Shown: positions 1-7,145, counted from the stretch's first letter. The stretch is 12,161 bases of DNA from an uncultured Eubacterium sp. (GCA_904502145.1 CAJGDH010000031.1:1-12161); one strand, 5' to 3'. A program made the numbers and translations. The notes: generated by a model not told the origin, from the sequence alone.

Positions 1-279
1 GAACTTGTTTCGGAGGAACCCCTTACCGTGGAGATGTCCATGTACGGAGATTTTGAGCAGGTAGGCCCTATCGGACATGCGCTGCCTGAGAATGACAGAC
101 AGATAACGACGAGTGCCGGAGACATTGTCCTGTATCAAGGTGACCGGATCGTAGTGTTTTATGGCTCGAATTCATGGAGTTACACAAGGCTCGGGCATAT
201 TGATAATAAAACAGCAGAAGAACTGGCACGGATACTGGGAAAAGATAATGTGACGATAACCGTCAGCTTACAGAATTAA
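1..279 (+). CDS. Cyclophilin-like domain protein, 3' part only
   Basis: The reading frame is open from base 1, so this is the C-terminal 92 residues of a longer protein cut by the window edge. A GTG at 28 could be mistaken for a start, but the nine codons before it continue the fold and no ribosome binding site precedes it. Visible motifs are EMSMYGDFEQVG, a short loop ending ALPENDRQI, TSAGDIVLYQG, and FYGSNSWSYTRLG followed by a terminal helix rich in A and E. This block is typical of the small bacterial cyclophilin-like (beta-barrel) family, often found as a lipoprotein or secreted domain in Clostridia. Peptidyl-prolyl isomerase activity is not established for that family. The N-terminus, and any signal peptide, lies outside the window. 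No terminator is visible between this gene and the next one, which starts about 100 bases downstream on the same strand. Confidence 0.8.
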   Translation, partial: ELVSEEPLTVEMSMYGDFEQVGPIGHALPENDRQITTSAGDIVLYQGDRIVVFYGSNSWSYTRLGHIDNKTAEELARILGKDNVTITVSLQN

Positions 280-376
280 TGAAATATTGCTGTGAAAAAT
301 AGAATAAACCATTGTTTTGTCTTGTAGAATACTGTAAAGTTAATGTCAAAGTGATCGAAGAAAATGAAGGGACAAA

Positions 377-1564
377 ATGATGAGAACACAACTTGAAAAT
401 AATACGCTGACATTATTTCTTGAAGGGCACATTGACTCCGGGAACGCTTCCTTGGTGGAACAGGAGATATTTGCGGCCGTTGAGGGGATGCCGGATGCAG
501 AGCTCACAGTGGATGCAGAGGGACTGGAATATATCTCTTCTGCAGGACTTCGGGTACTGATGAAACTGAAGAAGCAATCAGGAAAGCAGATCAAAGTGAT
601 AAATGTCTCCCCCCAGGTCTGGGAGATTTTTGAAATCACCGGTTTTGTGGTGCTCTTTGACGTGCATAAACGCATCAGGAAGATCTCCATAGAAGGCTGC
701 GAGCTGATCGGAAAAGGGGCAACGGCTTCCGTTTACCGTATGGCCCCCGATACCATCGTTAAGGTCTACCGCGAAGACAGGGATATCAAGATGATTGAGG
801 ATGAGCGGGTGAGGGCTAAAGCGGCCTTTTTGAAAGGAGTTCCCTCCGCAATCTCTTTTGACATAGTCAAGGTGGGAAATTGCTACGGTACGGTGTATGA
901 ACTTCTGGATGCCGAGGTTTTGGGACAGATCATAAAAAAGGACAGGGCGAATCTTCGACACTATATTACCAGTTTTGCCCGGGAGATCCGCTCCCTCCAT
1001 CAGATTGAGGTAGAGCCTGGTGAATTTACCGATATACGCCGCCTCTTCCTCGGATGGATGGATCGTCTGACAGGACTTGTCGGTACGCAGGAAGAGATTG
1101 ATACACTGAAGCAGATGTTTGAGATCATGCCTGAGAGACATACCTTCCTGCATGGTGACTGTCATACGGAAAATGTCATGCTGCAGAATGGTGAGTTTCA
1201 ATTTATCGATCTGGCAACCAGCGGAATGGGACATCCGGTCATCGACCTGACCAGCATGGCTCTGATCTACAAATTGTCTGCCATGAGTGACCATTATGAA
1301 GAAATAAGTAAAACATCGTCCCAGCTGCAGGGTTTCAGCCGTGATGAAGCATTGTTCATCTGGGATACTTTTCTTAAGGCTTATCTGGATACGGAAGATC
1401 CGGAATATATAAAAAAAGCGGAGAGACAGGTGGTTGCTTACTCGGCACTGCGTTTTCTCTTCACGGCTTTTACTGTGCCCGGGCTCATTTCAAAAAAGGA
1501 ACTTATGGAAATGAAAGCGATCGCACTGGATTATTGCCGAAACATCGAACCTTTATGCTTCTGA
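377..1564 (+). CDS. STAS domain fused to APH/choline-kinase-like phosphotransferase
   Basis: This 395-residue soluble protein has two domains. Residues about 1-98 form a STAS domain (anti-sigma-factor-antagonist fold): a beta strand with LEGHIDSGN, then LEYISSAGLRVLMKL, where Ser54/Ser55 occupy the place of the serine phosphorylated in SpoIIAA-type proteins. Residues about 105-395 form a kinase-like domain: glycine-rich loop GKGATASVY (112-120), lysine in VKVY (129), Brenner-type catalytic loop HGDCHTENV (259-267) with Asp261 and Asn266, and metal-binding Asp278 in FIDLATSG. These residues suggest a catalytically competent phosphotransferase, but the substrate is unknown. I recall a similar architecture in a group of anaerobe paralogues, but its partners are unclear. 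Two adjacent ATGs begin the gene (377 and 380). The AAGGGA at 367-372 is better spaced for the second, so the protein may be one residue shorter. The gene ends just before a strong terminator. Confidence 0.85.
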   Translation: MMRTQLENNTLTLFLEGHIDSGNASLVEQEIFAAVEGMPDAELTVDAEGLEYISSAGLRVLMKLKKQSGKQIKVINVSPQVWEIFEITGFVVLFDVHKRIRKISIEGCELIGKGATASVYRMAPDTIVKVYREDRDIKMIEDERVRAKAAFLKGVPSAISFDIVKVGNCYGTVYELLDAEVLGQIIKKDRANLRHYITSFAREIRSLHQIEVEPGEFTDIRRLFLGWMDRLTGLVGTQEEIDTLKQMFEIMPERHTFLHGDCHTENVMLQNGEFQFIDLATSGMGHPVIDLTSMALIYKLSAMSDHYEEISKTSSQLQGFSRDEALFIWDTFLKAYLDTEDPEYIKKAERQVVAYSALRFLFTAFTVPGLISKKELMEMKAIALDYCRNIEPLCF

Positions 1565-1580
1565 CGAAGACGAAATCAAA

Positions 1581-1627
1581 AAGGGGCAGAACGACATTTT
1601 ATGCCGTTCTGCCCCTTGATCATTTTT
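1581..1627. terminator. Bidirectional intrinsic terminator
   Basis: A perfect 13-bp stem (1581-1593 with 1605-1617, arms AAGGGGCAGAACG and CGTTCTGCCCCTT) has an 11-base loop. A T-run follows on the plus strand (1623-1627), and a run of five A precedes the stem at 1578-1582, which becomes a T-run on the minus strand. It can therefore stop both the STAS-kinase transcript and the converging ABC transporter operon. Confidence 0.9.
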
Positions 1628-2395
1628 CTATGCGGTCCATTGTGAAAGCATCTGCCGCATCCACGCCCCCACATCCATACCATAGACAGGGTCAAGGTTG
1701 GCGGACGAAAGTACTTCCCCGACGTTGCCGAGAGTCACACATTTTCCTTTGTCCATCAGCAGAGCTTTAGTACCGTAAGCTTTGGCCAGGGACAGGTCAT
1801 GTACCACGCTTACCACCGCCCGCCCCGGCTCACGCAGCCACTCTTGTATTATTCTGAAAACCTGTTTCTGATAGATGAGATCCAGGTGGTTTGTCGGTTC
1901 GTCCAGCAACAGCAACCGGGGATTCTGCGCAAGAACCTGAGCCAGAAACGTACGCTGCAGCTCGCCGCCGGAAAGGGTAAGAACCGAATGGTCCCTCAGT
2001 CCTTCCAGACCTGTGAGTTTCAAAGCTTCTTCCACAGCATCATTATCGCTGTCATTTTTGCCCGATAATAAGCCGGAATTGTAGCAATAACGGCCCAAGG
2101 CGACTACTTCTTCCACGGAGAAAGCAAATTCTGCATTGTGCTTCTGCATCAGCACACCGATACAGCGTGCCAGCTCTATACTTTTTTTATTTCTGAGATC
2201 TTCACCTTCATATCGTACTGTGCCGGTATAGGGGACAGTCTGGGTGATGGCGGAGATGGTGGTTGATTTTCCGGCGCCGTTAGGCCCAACGACCATAAGC
2301 CAGTCCCCGGCTTCCAGTGAGAAATTCATGTTATCCAGAATCACCGCTTCCCCGTAGCGCACAGTCAGGTTCTCTACATCAAGCATCGATGCCAT
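1628..2395 (-). CDS. btuD: ABC transporter ATP-binding protein (cobalamin/FecCD-type importer)
   Basis: A 255-residue cytoplasmic ATPase that would energise the permease encoded just upstream. All nucleotide-binding motifs are intact: Walker A GPNGAGKST (37-45), Q-loop Gln84, signature LSGGELQR (141-148), Walker B LLLLDEP (161-167) followed by the D-loop TNHLD, and H-loop His199 in VVHDLS. Length and motif wording match the FecE/FepC/BtuD group that pairs with FecCD permeases. The ATG lies only three bases after the permease stop, and its GGAAGGGG binding site is inside the last permease codons, which implies translational coupling. Sequence alone does not separate B12 from siderophore or haem ATPases; the cobalamin assignment rests on the riboswitch-like leader of the operon. 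It is the last gene, ending at a strong terminator. Confidence 0.88.
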   Translation of the reverse strand: MASMLDVENLTVRYGEAVILDNMNFSLEAGDWLMVVGPNGAGKSTTISAITQTVPYTGTVRYEGEDLRNKKSIELARCIGVLMQKHNAEFAFSVEEVVALGRYCYNSGLLSGKNDSDNDAVEEALKLTGLEGLRDHSVLTLSGGELQRTFLAQVLAQNPRLLLLDEPTNHLDLIYQKQVFRIIQEWLREPGRAVVSVVHDLSLAKAYGTKALLMDKGKCVTLGNVGEVLSSANLDPVYGMDVGAWMRQMLSQWTA

Positions 2396-2398
2396 GGT

Positions 2399-3442
2399 TC
2401 ACATCCCCTTCCGTTTACGATAAAAGATAATAACGAACACGATCGCTCCCACCAGACTCGTCACAACGCCAATCGGCAGTTCCCGTGGATTTAACAGAGT
2501 TCTGGCAACCAGATCAGCCAGCATCAGGAAGCTTGCCCCCCCGAAAAATGATGCCGGCAATAGCCGCCTGTGGTTAGGACCGGTGAGCATCCTCACCATG
2601 TGAGGAGTGACCAGACCCACGAATCCAATGGTGCCTCCTATGGATACACAGACCCCGATGAGGCCGGATACTGTGATCAATAAGATCAGTCTCACTTTCT
2701 TCACATCTACACCAATGTGTCGGGCATTATCCTCCCCCACGGCGAAGGCATTAAGCTCCCGGGCATGACCGAAGATGATGCCTCCGAAGAAGAGTACCGC
2801 AATACCAAGCACTGCGGCGTTGCTGTAGGTGGCACCGGACAGGCTTCCCATCGTCCAGAAGGTGATGTGCTGGATACGGTCAGCCGCAAAGGTGACAATG
2901 ATGCTCATAAGGGATGAGACGAACATGGAAAAAATGACACCGATCAAAATGATCGTGTTGGTGGACAAAGAGTAGTCCAGCCGGTAGGCAAGGGACAGAA
3001 TCATCGTCAAAGACAGAAATGCAAACAGCACAGCCATGACCATTGTACCTGCGAAGGGCAGGGACGGGAAGGTGATATTGAATGCGATTGCGATGACCGC
3101 TCCCAATGCGGCACCGGAGGAAACCCCCAGGGTGGATCCATCCGCCAGCGGGTTTTTCAAAAGGCCCTGCATGGTGGCACCTGCCAGGGATAAAGAAGCT
3201 CCAACCAAGGCAACACAAAGCACCCGGGGCAGGCGGACAGATAAAAGAATGGAGCCGGCAAAGCCTTCCGGGGCTTTTTCCATACCCAGCAGGTATTTGA
3301 CACCCTCCGCAAGGGTTCCCATCGCTTCCTTAAAGGGAATGCCGACGCTGCCAAGGCAGACACAGGCAAAGAGAATCGCCAGGGTTATCGCCGAAAAGAG
3401 CGCATATTCCCATGCCAGAAAATGATCTCTTCTCTTATTCAT
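2399..3442 (-). CDS. btuC: FecCD/BtuC-type ABC transporter permease
   Basis: A 347-residue integral membrane protein with about nine to ten hydrophobic segments, the usual size for this family. Family hallmarks in order are: an N-terminal membrane segment after MNKRRD; the segment RLPRVLCVALVGASLSLAG, then MQGLLKNPLADGSTLGVSSG (about 92-111), the most conserved FecCD block; GFVGLVTPHMVRM near residue 270, which contributes the cytoplasmic coupling region that touches the ATPase; and the closing LPIGVVTSLVGA before a basic tail. It would act as a homodimer in the membrane, passing the ligand from the binding lipoprotein to the cytoplasm. It is the middle gene of a binding protein-permease-ATPase operon, with 57 bases before it and 3 after it. 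Substrate class (cobamide rather than ferric siderophore) is inferred from the upstream leader. Confidence 0.88.
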   Translation of the reverse strand: MNKRRDHFLAWEYALFSAITLAILFACVCLGSVGIPFKEAMGTLAEGVKYLLGMEKAPEGFAGSILLSVRLPRVLCVALVGASLSLAGATMQGLLKNPLADGSTLGVSSGAALGAVIAIAFNITFPSLPFAGTMVMAVLFAFLSLTMILSLAYRLDYSLSTNTIILIGVIFSMFVSSLMSIIVTFAADRIQHITFWTMGSLSGATYSNAAVLGIAVLFFGGIIFGHARELNAFAVGEDNARHIGVDVKKVRLILLITVSGLIGVCVSIGGTIGFVGLVTPHMVRMLTGPNHRRLLPASFFGGASFLMLADLVARTLLNPRELPIGVVTSLVGAIVFVIIFYRKRKGM

Positions 3443-3499
3443 AGTTTATGCCTCCTATAAATCGGATCAATGCTGTCACAGATGAAAGACATTGAACTT

Positions 3500-4465
3500 T
3501 TACGCAGCGTTATCATTGGCTTCAGCGCCTTCGTAAACGAAATCGTAAAGCATCCTGGCTCCATCCAGAAGGCGGGGAGCAGGACGGGACAACTCATTAT
3601 TCTGCAGATTCAGGATATCTCCGTTGGCTACGGCTGTCACATTTCCCCAGCCTTTACGGGACATGATTTCTTCCTCGGGAGTAGGACCTTCTCCGAAATA
3701 CATGGTGATGGTCACAATGTAATCAGGATTGCGTTCCAATACCTGCTCCTCGGAGATCTGTGCCCAGCCGTCCACATCATCAAAACAGTTTTTTAAACCG
3801 AGCATTTCGGCCACCTCATTCATAAAGGTGTTCTTTCCTGCGGCCCAGAGTCCGTATTCAAGCGGGGATACTTCGAAGTAGACCGTTTTTTCTTCCTTGC
3901 CTGAGGCAGCAGATTTCTCTTCCAGTTCTTTGAATCCCTGCTGCATCTCATCAATGACCTGTTTGGCGTTATCCTCCAGACCCATGAGTTTCCCGATGAT
4001 CTCGATGGCGGAGTAAACTCCCTGGATATCCTGAGCGTCACTGACCACAACCTTTACTCCGGCAGCTTCCAGCTGGGCAACCTGCTCATCGGTCTGGGCC
4101 ATGGTGCTCATCAGCAGAACCTGAGGGTGTAAAGCGATGATCTGTTCAATGTTGGTGTCATCACCGGACTGAACAGAGGGAACTTCAGATACTTCGGCGG
4201 GATAGTCACAGTATTCTCCACGCCCGACAAGCTTATCCCCTGCGCCGATTGCATAAAGGATCTCACAGTCGGAAGCGCTGAGTGCGACGATACGCTCCGC
4301 AGGCTCATCAAGGGTAATGGTGCGGCCTGTCATATCTGTTACAGTAACAGAAATATCTTTCTCCTCCGTTGTTTCGGGAGAAGAGCTCTGACCACATGCA
4401 CATAAGGACAACAGAAGCAGGACCGTCAGGAAGACGGCAATCAGTTTGTGATTTTTCTTTTTCAT
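3500..4465 (-). CDS. btuF: Cobalamin-type substrate-binding lipoprotein of ABC importer
   Basis: A 321-residue surface lipoprotein that captures the ligand for the downstream permease. The start was set at the ATG at 4465 because a perfect AGGAGG precedes it by a normal gap; the frame is open 20 codons further upstream, but that part lies in the leader and has no binding site. The signal peptide is basic (MKKKNHK), then strongly hydrophobic, and ends at lipobox LCAC with Cys24 as the predicted lipidated residue. The mature part has the class III binding-protein pattern: VTDMTGRTITLDEPAERIV, then a GRGEYCDYP segment reminiscent of BtuF, then a long connecting helix and a C-terminal lobe with WGNVTAVANGDI. 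It is the first gene of the operon and sits directly behind a riboswitch-like leader and attenuator. A siderophore or haem ligand remains possible from the protein alone. Confidence 0.85.
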   Translation of the reverse strand: MKKKNHKLIAVFLTVLLLLSLCACGQSSSPETTEEKDISVTVTDMTGRTITLDEPAERIVALSASDCEILYAIGAGDKLVGRGEYCDYPAEVSEVPSVQSGDDTNIEQIIALHPQVLLMSTMAQTDEQVAQLEAAGVKVVVSDAQDIQGVYSAIEIIGKLMGLEDNAKQVIDEMQQGFKELEEKSAASGKEEKTVYFEVSPLEYGLWAAGKNTFMNEVAEMLGLKNCFDDVDGWAQISEEQVLERNPDYIVTITMYFGEGPTPEEEIMSRKGWGNVTAVANGDILNLQNNELSRPAPRLLDGARMLYDFVYEGAEANDNAA

Positions 4466-4512
4466 AGTGTTCCTCCTCGTATGAAACAGTGATTTATGTT
4501 TCTCTATATCAC

Positions 4513-4550
4513 AAAAAAAACACATGGCCGCGCACTGATATGGCCATGTG
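4513..4550 (-). terminator. Leader attenuator upstream of the B12 importer operon
   Basis: On the minus strand CACATGGCC (4550-4542) pairs perfectly with GGCCATGTG (4529-4521) across a 12-base loop, and eight T follow (4520-4513). It lies in the untranslated leader, between the riboswitch-like fold and the binding-protein start. No gene ends here on that strand, so it is best read as a conditional terminator, the off state when ligand is bound. Confidence 0.88.
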
Positions 4551-4602
4551 GATATTTCTGCAAATATGACGGCTACCCGGTGATGGCGGACACCTTATTT
4601 CA

Positions 4603-4711
4603 CAGCTCCAAAACGTATCTGACTTATCCGCTCTCAGGCGGCATCACAGTGCCCCACGCGCGAGGAATCTCACCTCATTCCGTTGTCTGTATATATATAC
4701 AGGATAAGCTG
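4603..4711 (-). promoter_or_regulatory. Cobalamin riboswitch (compact form, predicted)
   Basis: Read on the minus strand, the leader shows the conserved cobalamin core in the right order: GGTGAGATTCC (4674-4664), GCACTGTGA (4652-4644) and AAGTCAGATAC (4625-4615). The fold can be closed by CAGCT (4711-4707) with AGCTG (4607-4603), and AACG (4684-4681) with CGTT (4615-4612). Between the second and third blocks there is only a short CCGC/GCGG hairpin with loop CTGAGA; the peripheral arm of classical class I aptamers (GCCACTG ... GGGAAGG) is not seen. A perfect palindrome, CTGTATATATATACAG (4702-4687), forms a further hairpin at the 5' side. Downstream, GGTG-TCCGCCAT-CACC (4594-4579) could supply a kissing loop, and then the attenuator follows. 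Position before an importer operon fits B12 repression. The identification is from memory of the consensus, not a model search. Confidence 0.75.
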
Positions 4712-4720
4712 ATCTTTATA

Positions 4721-4750
4721 TATTAGGATTATACTTGTATAATCCTAATA
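4721..4750. promoter_or_regulatory. Perfect 30-bp dyad, probable operator
   Basis: Arms TATTAGGATTATAC and GTATAATCCTAATA are exact inverted copies separated by two bases. The dyad covers the spacer, the -10 box and the likely start site of the importer promoter. Because it is symmetric it also creates a TATAAT on the plus strand (4738-4743), preceded 17 bases earlier by a weak TTTATA (4715-4720), which could serve the plus-strand gene at 4871. Position and symmetry suggest a repressor operator. The TTAGG/CCTAA ends recall DtxR-family sites, but the spacing differs and no regulator gene is in the window. Confidence 0.6.
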
Positions 4751-4756
4751 ATGCAA
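4728..4756 (-). promoter_or_regulatory. Promoter of the B12 importer operon
   Basis: On the minus strand, a -35 of TTGCAT (4756-4751), a 17-base spacer and a perfect TATAAT -10 (4733-4728) are present. Initiation would fall near 4721, about ten bases before the closing helix of the riboswitch-like fold. The spacer and -10 lie within a perfect dyad. Confidence 0.75.
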
Positions 4757-4870
4757 TTGATTTTTACAAGAAAACAGTATAAAAAATACTAGTTTAAATA
4801 ATTTATAATGTATAATGAAAAATATGATAAAACAATACGATCAGGATAAAATGATCGGAAAGGAAATGAG

Positions 4871-5527
4871 ATGAAGACCATCAAGACGAATGGAATCACC
4901 CATATCGAACCGGTACCCCACGGTACGGAAGAATGGTACTACGGGATCAGTTACGAACATGGTGACCTTTATGAGGCCGAAGAACTGTTTAAGGCAGGAT
5001 ACGATATTGAAGGAAGAAAACTATGCCTGATCCATTATCCGGACGGGAACGTCTGCATCCCCATCCCGAAACAGCGGGGGCAGTATCCTGCGGAACCGGT
5101 GTATTATGAGGGTAATATCTATATAGCAAATGTATGCTTCAATGAGGGACTGATCCTGATCCTGAAGTTTGACTGCAGCAGCAGGGAGACGGAGATGATC
5201 GATAAACTTTCCCTCGACAGTATCAAAGACTGTTACAATCTACGACTGGATACGGCTCCCCTTACCCTGTCAAGGCAATGTGTGGGGACCAATGAATTTG
5301 AGATCGTCTGGCCGGAGAAGGTCAGCTTTCCCATGGGTGATCATGACAGCTTTTTTCTCAGGGAAGGAGATAAGCTGTTCTTTAACCGATGGCATGAAGA
5401 AGGGGAAGGGGCAGGTTACAGATATTGGGAAGAGACAGTGGTCCGCAACATGAGAGGGGAGATCGTGGAGGTCCTCCCCGGGGATGTCCGTATCATGCCA
5501 AACGGGGAGATGTGGCATATCGGATAA
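4871..5527 (+). CDS. Uncharacterised 218-residue soluble protein
   Basis: I do not recognise this protein. The start is an ATG with GGAAAGGAAA just upstream. There is no signal peptide and no membrane segment. Composition is rich in aromatic and acidic residues, with many short alternating hydrophobic stretches (IHYPDGNVCIPIP, VYYEGNIYIANVCF, LILILKFDC, KLFFNRWHEEGEG), suggesting a mostly beta fold such as part of a propeller or sandwich. The C-terminus, ending with DVRIMPNGEMWHIG, repeats the strand-turn pattern. Five cysteines are scattered without a metal-binding spacing. It stands alone, about 340 bases from the divergent importer operon start codon and about 120 bases before a transporter with its own promoter. 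Base composition is similar to its neighbours, so recent transfer is not indicated. No function is proposed. Confidence 0.8.
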   Translation: MKTIKTNGITHIEPVPHGTEEWYYGISYEHGDLYEAEELFKAGYDIEGRKLCLIHYPDGNVCIPIPKQRGQYPAEPVYYEGNIYIANVCFNEGLILILKFDCSSRETEMIDKLSLDSIKDCYNLRLDTAPLTLSRQCVGTNEFEIVWPEKVSFPMGDHDSFFLREGDKLFFNRWHEEGEGAGYRYWEETVVRNMRGEIVEVLPGDVRIMPNGEMWHIG

Positions 5528-5554
5528 GAATTATTCGGAAATAAAGAATTGTAT

Positions 5555-5583
5555 TTGAAATATTGCTGAGATTCTGTTAAAAT
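5555..5583 (+). promoter_or_regulatory. Promoter of the amino-acid symporter gene
   Basis: TTGAAA (5555-5560), a 17-base spacer and TAAAAT (5578-5583) form a near-consensus vegetative promoter. The start site would be near 5590, leaving a leader of about 60 bases before the symporter ATG. It separates this gene from the upstream uncharacterised gene, after which no terminator is visible. Confidence 0.7.
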
Positions 5584-5650
5584 ACTCTTTGCGTGTGTTT
5601 AAAATACTGAATATCTTTTCAGCTGAATCATAACAGAAGAGGACATAGCA

Positions 5651-7018
5651 ATGAATAAAGAGAATCGAAGCAGTTTTTCCGGCAAACTGGGTTTTGTTCT
5701 GGCGGCAGCCGGCGCATCGGTGGGCCTGGGAAATATATGGAGATTTCCCTACCTGGCTGCCCAGTACGGGGGAGGCATCTTTCTGCTGGTGTATATCATC
5801 CTGGCCCTGACCTTTGGTTATACCATGATCATCGCGGAGACGGCCATCGGCCGTATGACAAAGAAAAGCCCTGTCAGTGCTTTCGGAAAGTTCAGTGACA
5901 GCAGGCTGGTGAAGGCAGGAGGTTGGATCAATGCCATCATCCCTGTCCTGATTGTACCTTATTACTCCGCCATCGGAGGCTGGGTGATCAAATATCTTGC
6001 GGAATACCTTAAAGGAAATGTGGATGATCTTGCCACGGACAGTTATTTCAGCGATTTTATCACAAACGGATTTGAAGTGGAATTATGGTTTGTGGTATTC
6101 GCTGCCCTGGTTCTGGCTATTGTTCTCCTGGGGGTGGAAAACGGGATAGAGCGGGTTTCAAAGATCATGATGCCCCTTCTTCTGGTGCTTGCCCTGGTGA
6201 TCGTTATTTATGTCATGACCATGCCGGGCGCCCTGCAGGGGGTAAAGTATTTTCTGATCCCCGATCCCAGGAATTTCTCCTGGATGACCGTTGTTACGGC
6301 CATGGGTCAGATGTTCTATTCCCTGTCCATTGCCATGGGTATCCTGGTCACTTTCGGGTCATATATGAAGGATGATGTATCCATTGAAAATGCCACGGAA
6401 AATGTAGAACTGTTTGACACAGGCATTGCGGTAATGGCCGGACTGATGATCATTCCGGCGGTTTTTGCCTTTTCCGGCGGGGATTCCGCTGCCATCAACG
6501 GTGGCCCCTCTTTGATGTTCGTCACCATTCCGAAGGTACTTTCCGGTATCGGTTTTCCGAGGATCGGCGGCATTGTCTTTTTTATCCTGGTCCTTTTCGC
6601 AGCTCTTACCAGCGCCATCGCCCTGCTGGAAAGTGCGGTATCGACACTGGTGGACGAGGCAAACTGCAGCAGGACGATGGCGATCATTCTGATCGGAATA
6701 TCCACACTTGTCCTGGGAACTTTATCTTCCCTGGGATACGGCCCTTTGTCCTGGCTTCAGATCCTGAAGATGCCGTTTCTGGATTTTTCGGATTTCCTGA
6801 CGAATTCCGTGATGATGCCCATCGCAGCACTGGGAATCTGTTATGTTGTGACCAGGCATATCGGTGTTGACGCCATCGTGGCTGAAGTGGAGAAAAACGG
6901 ATGTCCATTCAAGAGGAAAAGAGTCTTCAGTGTGATGATCCGCTACCTGAGCCCGATCTTCCTTGTGATCATCCTGCTAAGCTCGGTGGCCAATGCATTT
7001 GGCATCATCAAAATGTAA
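5651..7018 (+). CDS. Sodium:neurotransmitter symporter family (NSS) amino-acid transporter
   Basis: A 455-residue membrane protein of the LeuT/TnaT/MhsT type, which imports amino acids with sodium. TM1 has the family signature ASVGLGNIWRFPYLAAQYGG (22-41), with the unwound, substrate-binding GLGN. TM6 has the second unwound segment, FYSLSIAMG (222-230). TM8 has LTSAIALLES with Thr320-Ser321, the pair that coordinates sodium in LeuT (Thr354-Ser355). About eleven to twelve hydrophobic segments are visible and the length is normal for bacterial members. AGAGGA precedes the ATG by eight bases. The gene is flanked by its own promoter and terminator, so it is monocistronic. Substrate cannot be read from the sequence; tryptophan, other hydrophobic amino acids or tyrosine are typical of bacterial relatives. 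Confidence 0.92.
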   Translation: MNKENRSSFSGKLGFVLAAAGASVGLGNIWRFPYLAAQYGGGIFLLVYIILALTFGYTMIIAETAIGRMTKKSPVSAFGKFSDSRLVKAGGWINAIIPVLIVPYYSAIGGWVIKYLAEYLKGNVDDLATDSYFSDFITNGFEVELWFVVFAALVLAIVLLGVENGIERVSKIMMPLLLVLALVIVIYVMTMPGALQGVKYFLIPDPRNFSWMTVVTAMGQMFYSLSIAMGILVTFGSYMKDDVSIENATENVELFDTGIAVMAGLMIIPAVFAFSGGDSAAINGGPSLMFVTIPKVLSGIGFPRIGGIVFFILVLFAALTSAIALLESAVSTLVDEANCSRTMAIILIGISTLVLGTLSSLGYGPLSWLQILKMPFLDFSDFLTNSVMMPIAALGICYVVTRHIGVDAIVAEVEKNGCPFKRKRVFSVMIRYLSPIFLVIILLSSVANAFGIIKM

Positions 7019-7036
7019 AAACTGTGATTTTGTTTA

Positions 7037-7083
7037 AGCCATCTCCCGGGATTTATTATTATTTCGGGAAGATGGCTATTTTT
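7037..7083 (+). terminator. Intrinsic terminator after the symporter gene
   Basis: The stem AGCCATCTCCCG (7037-7048) pairs with CGGGAAGATGGCT (7065-7077) with one bulged base, followed by ATTTTTAT. It begins about 18 bases after the symporter stop and isolates it from the permease operon. Confidence 0.85.
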
Positions 7084-7145
7084 ATATGAGAAAAAATGTG
7101 GTATAGTAGAAAAAACAAGGACATTCCGGAGGGGAGAGGAAAATT

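Noticed and set aside
28..279. A complete 83-residue protein starting at the GTG at 28
   Set aside because: The frame stays open to base 1 and the upstream codons fit the cyclophilin-like fold. No ribosome binding site precedes the GTG, so the gene is treated as cut by the window edge.
578..1294. A 238-residue minus-strand open frame inside the STAS-kinase gene
   Set aside because: It lies wholly opposite a gene with clear catalytic motifs, and its own translation shows no domain or binding site. It is an antisense shadow.
1628..4465. Reading the ABC importer as a ferric siderophore or haem system
   Set aside because: The protein families allow it, but the riboswitch-like leader argues for cobamide, and no iron-box-like site was noticed. 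It remains a fallback if the riboswitch call fails.
4466..4525. An N-terminal extension of the binding protein by 20 residues
   Set aside because: It would begin inside the leader next to the attenuator, without a binding site, and would bury the signal peptide. The ATG at 4465 has a perfect AGGAGG.
4496..4726. A plus-strand 76-residue open frame in the importer leader
   Set aside because: It overlaps the terminator and the riboswitch fold on the opposite strand and has no ribosome binding site or recognisable content.
4804..4817. Tandem TATAATG copies as the promoter of the gene at 4871
   Set aside because: Neither copy has a reasonable -35 at 15-19 bases upstream. They may be chance in an AT-rich stretch, so no promoter was annotated there.
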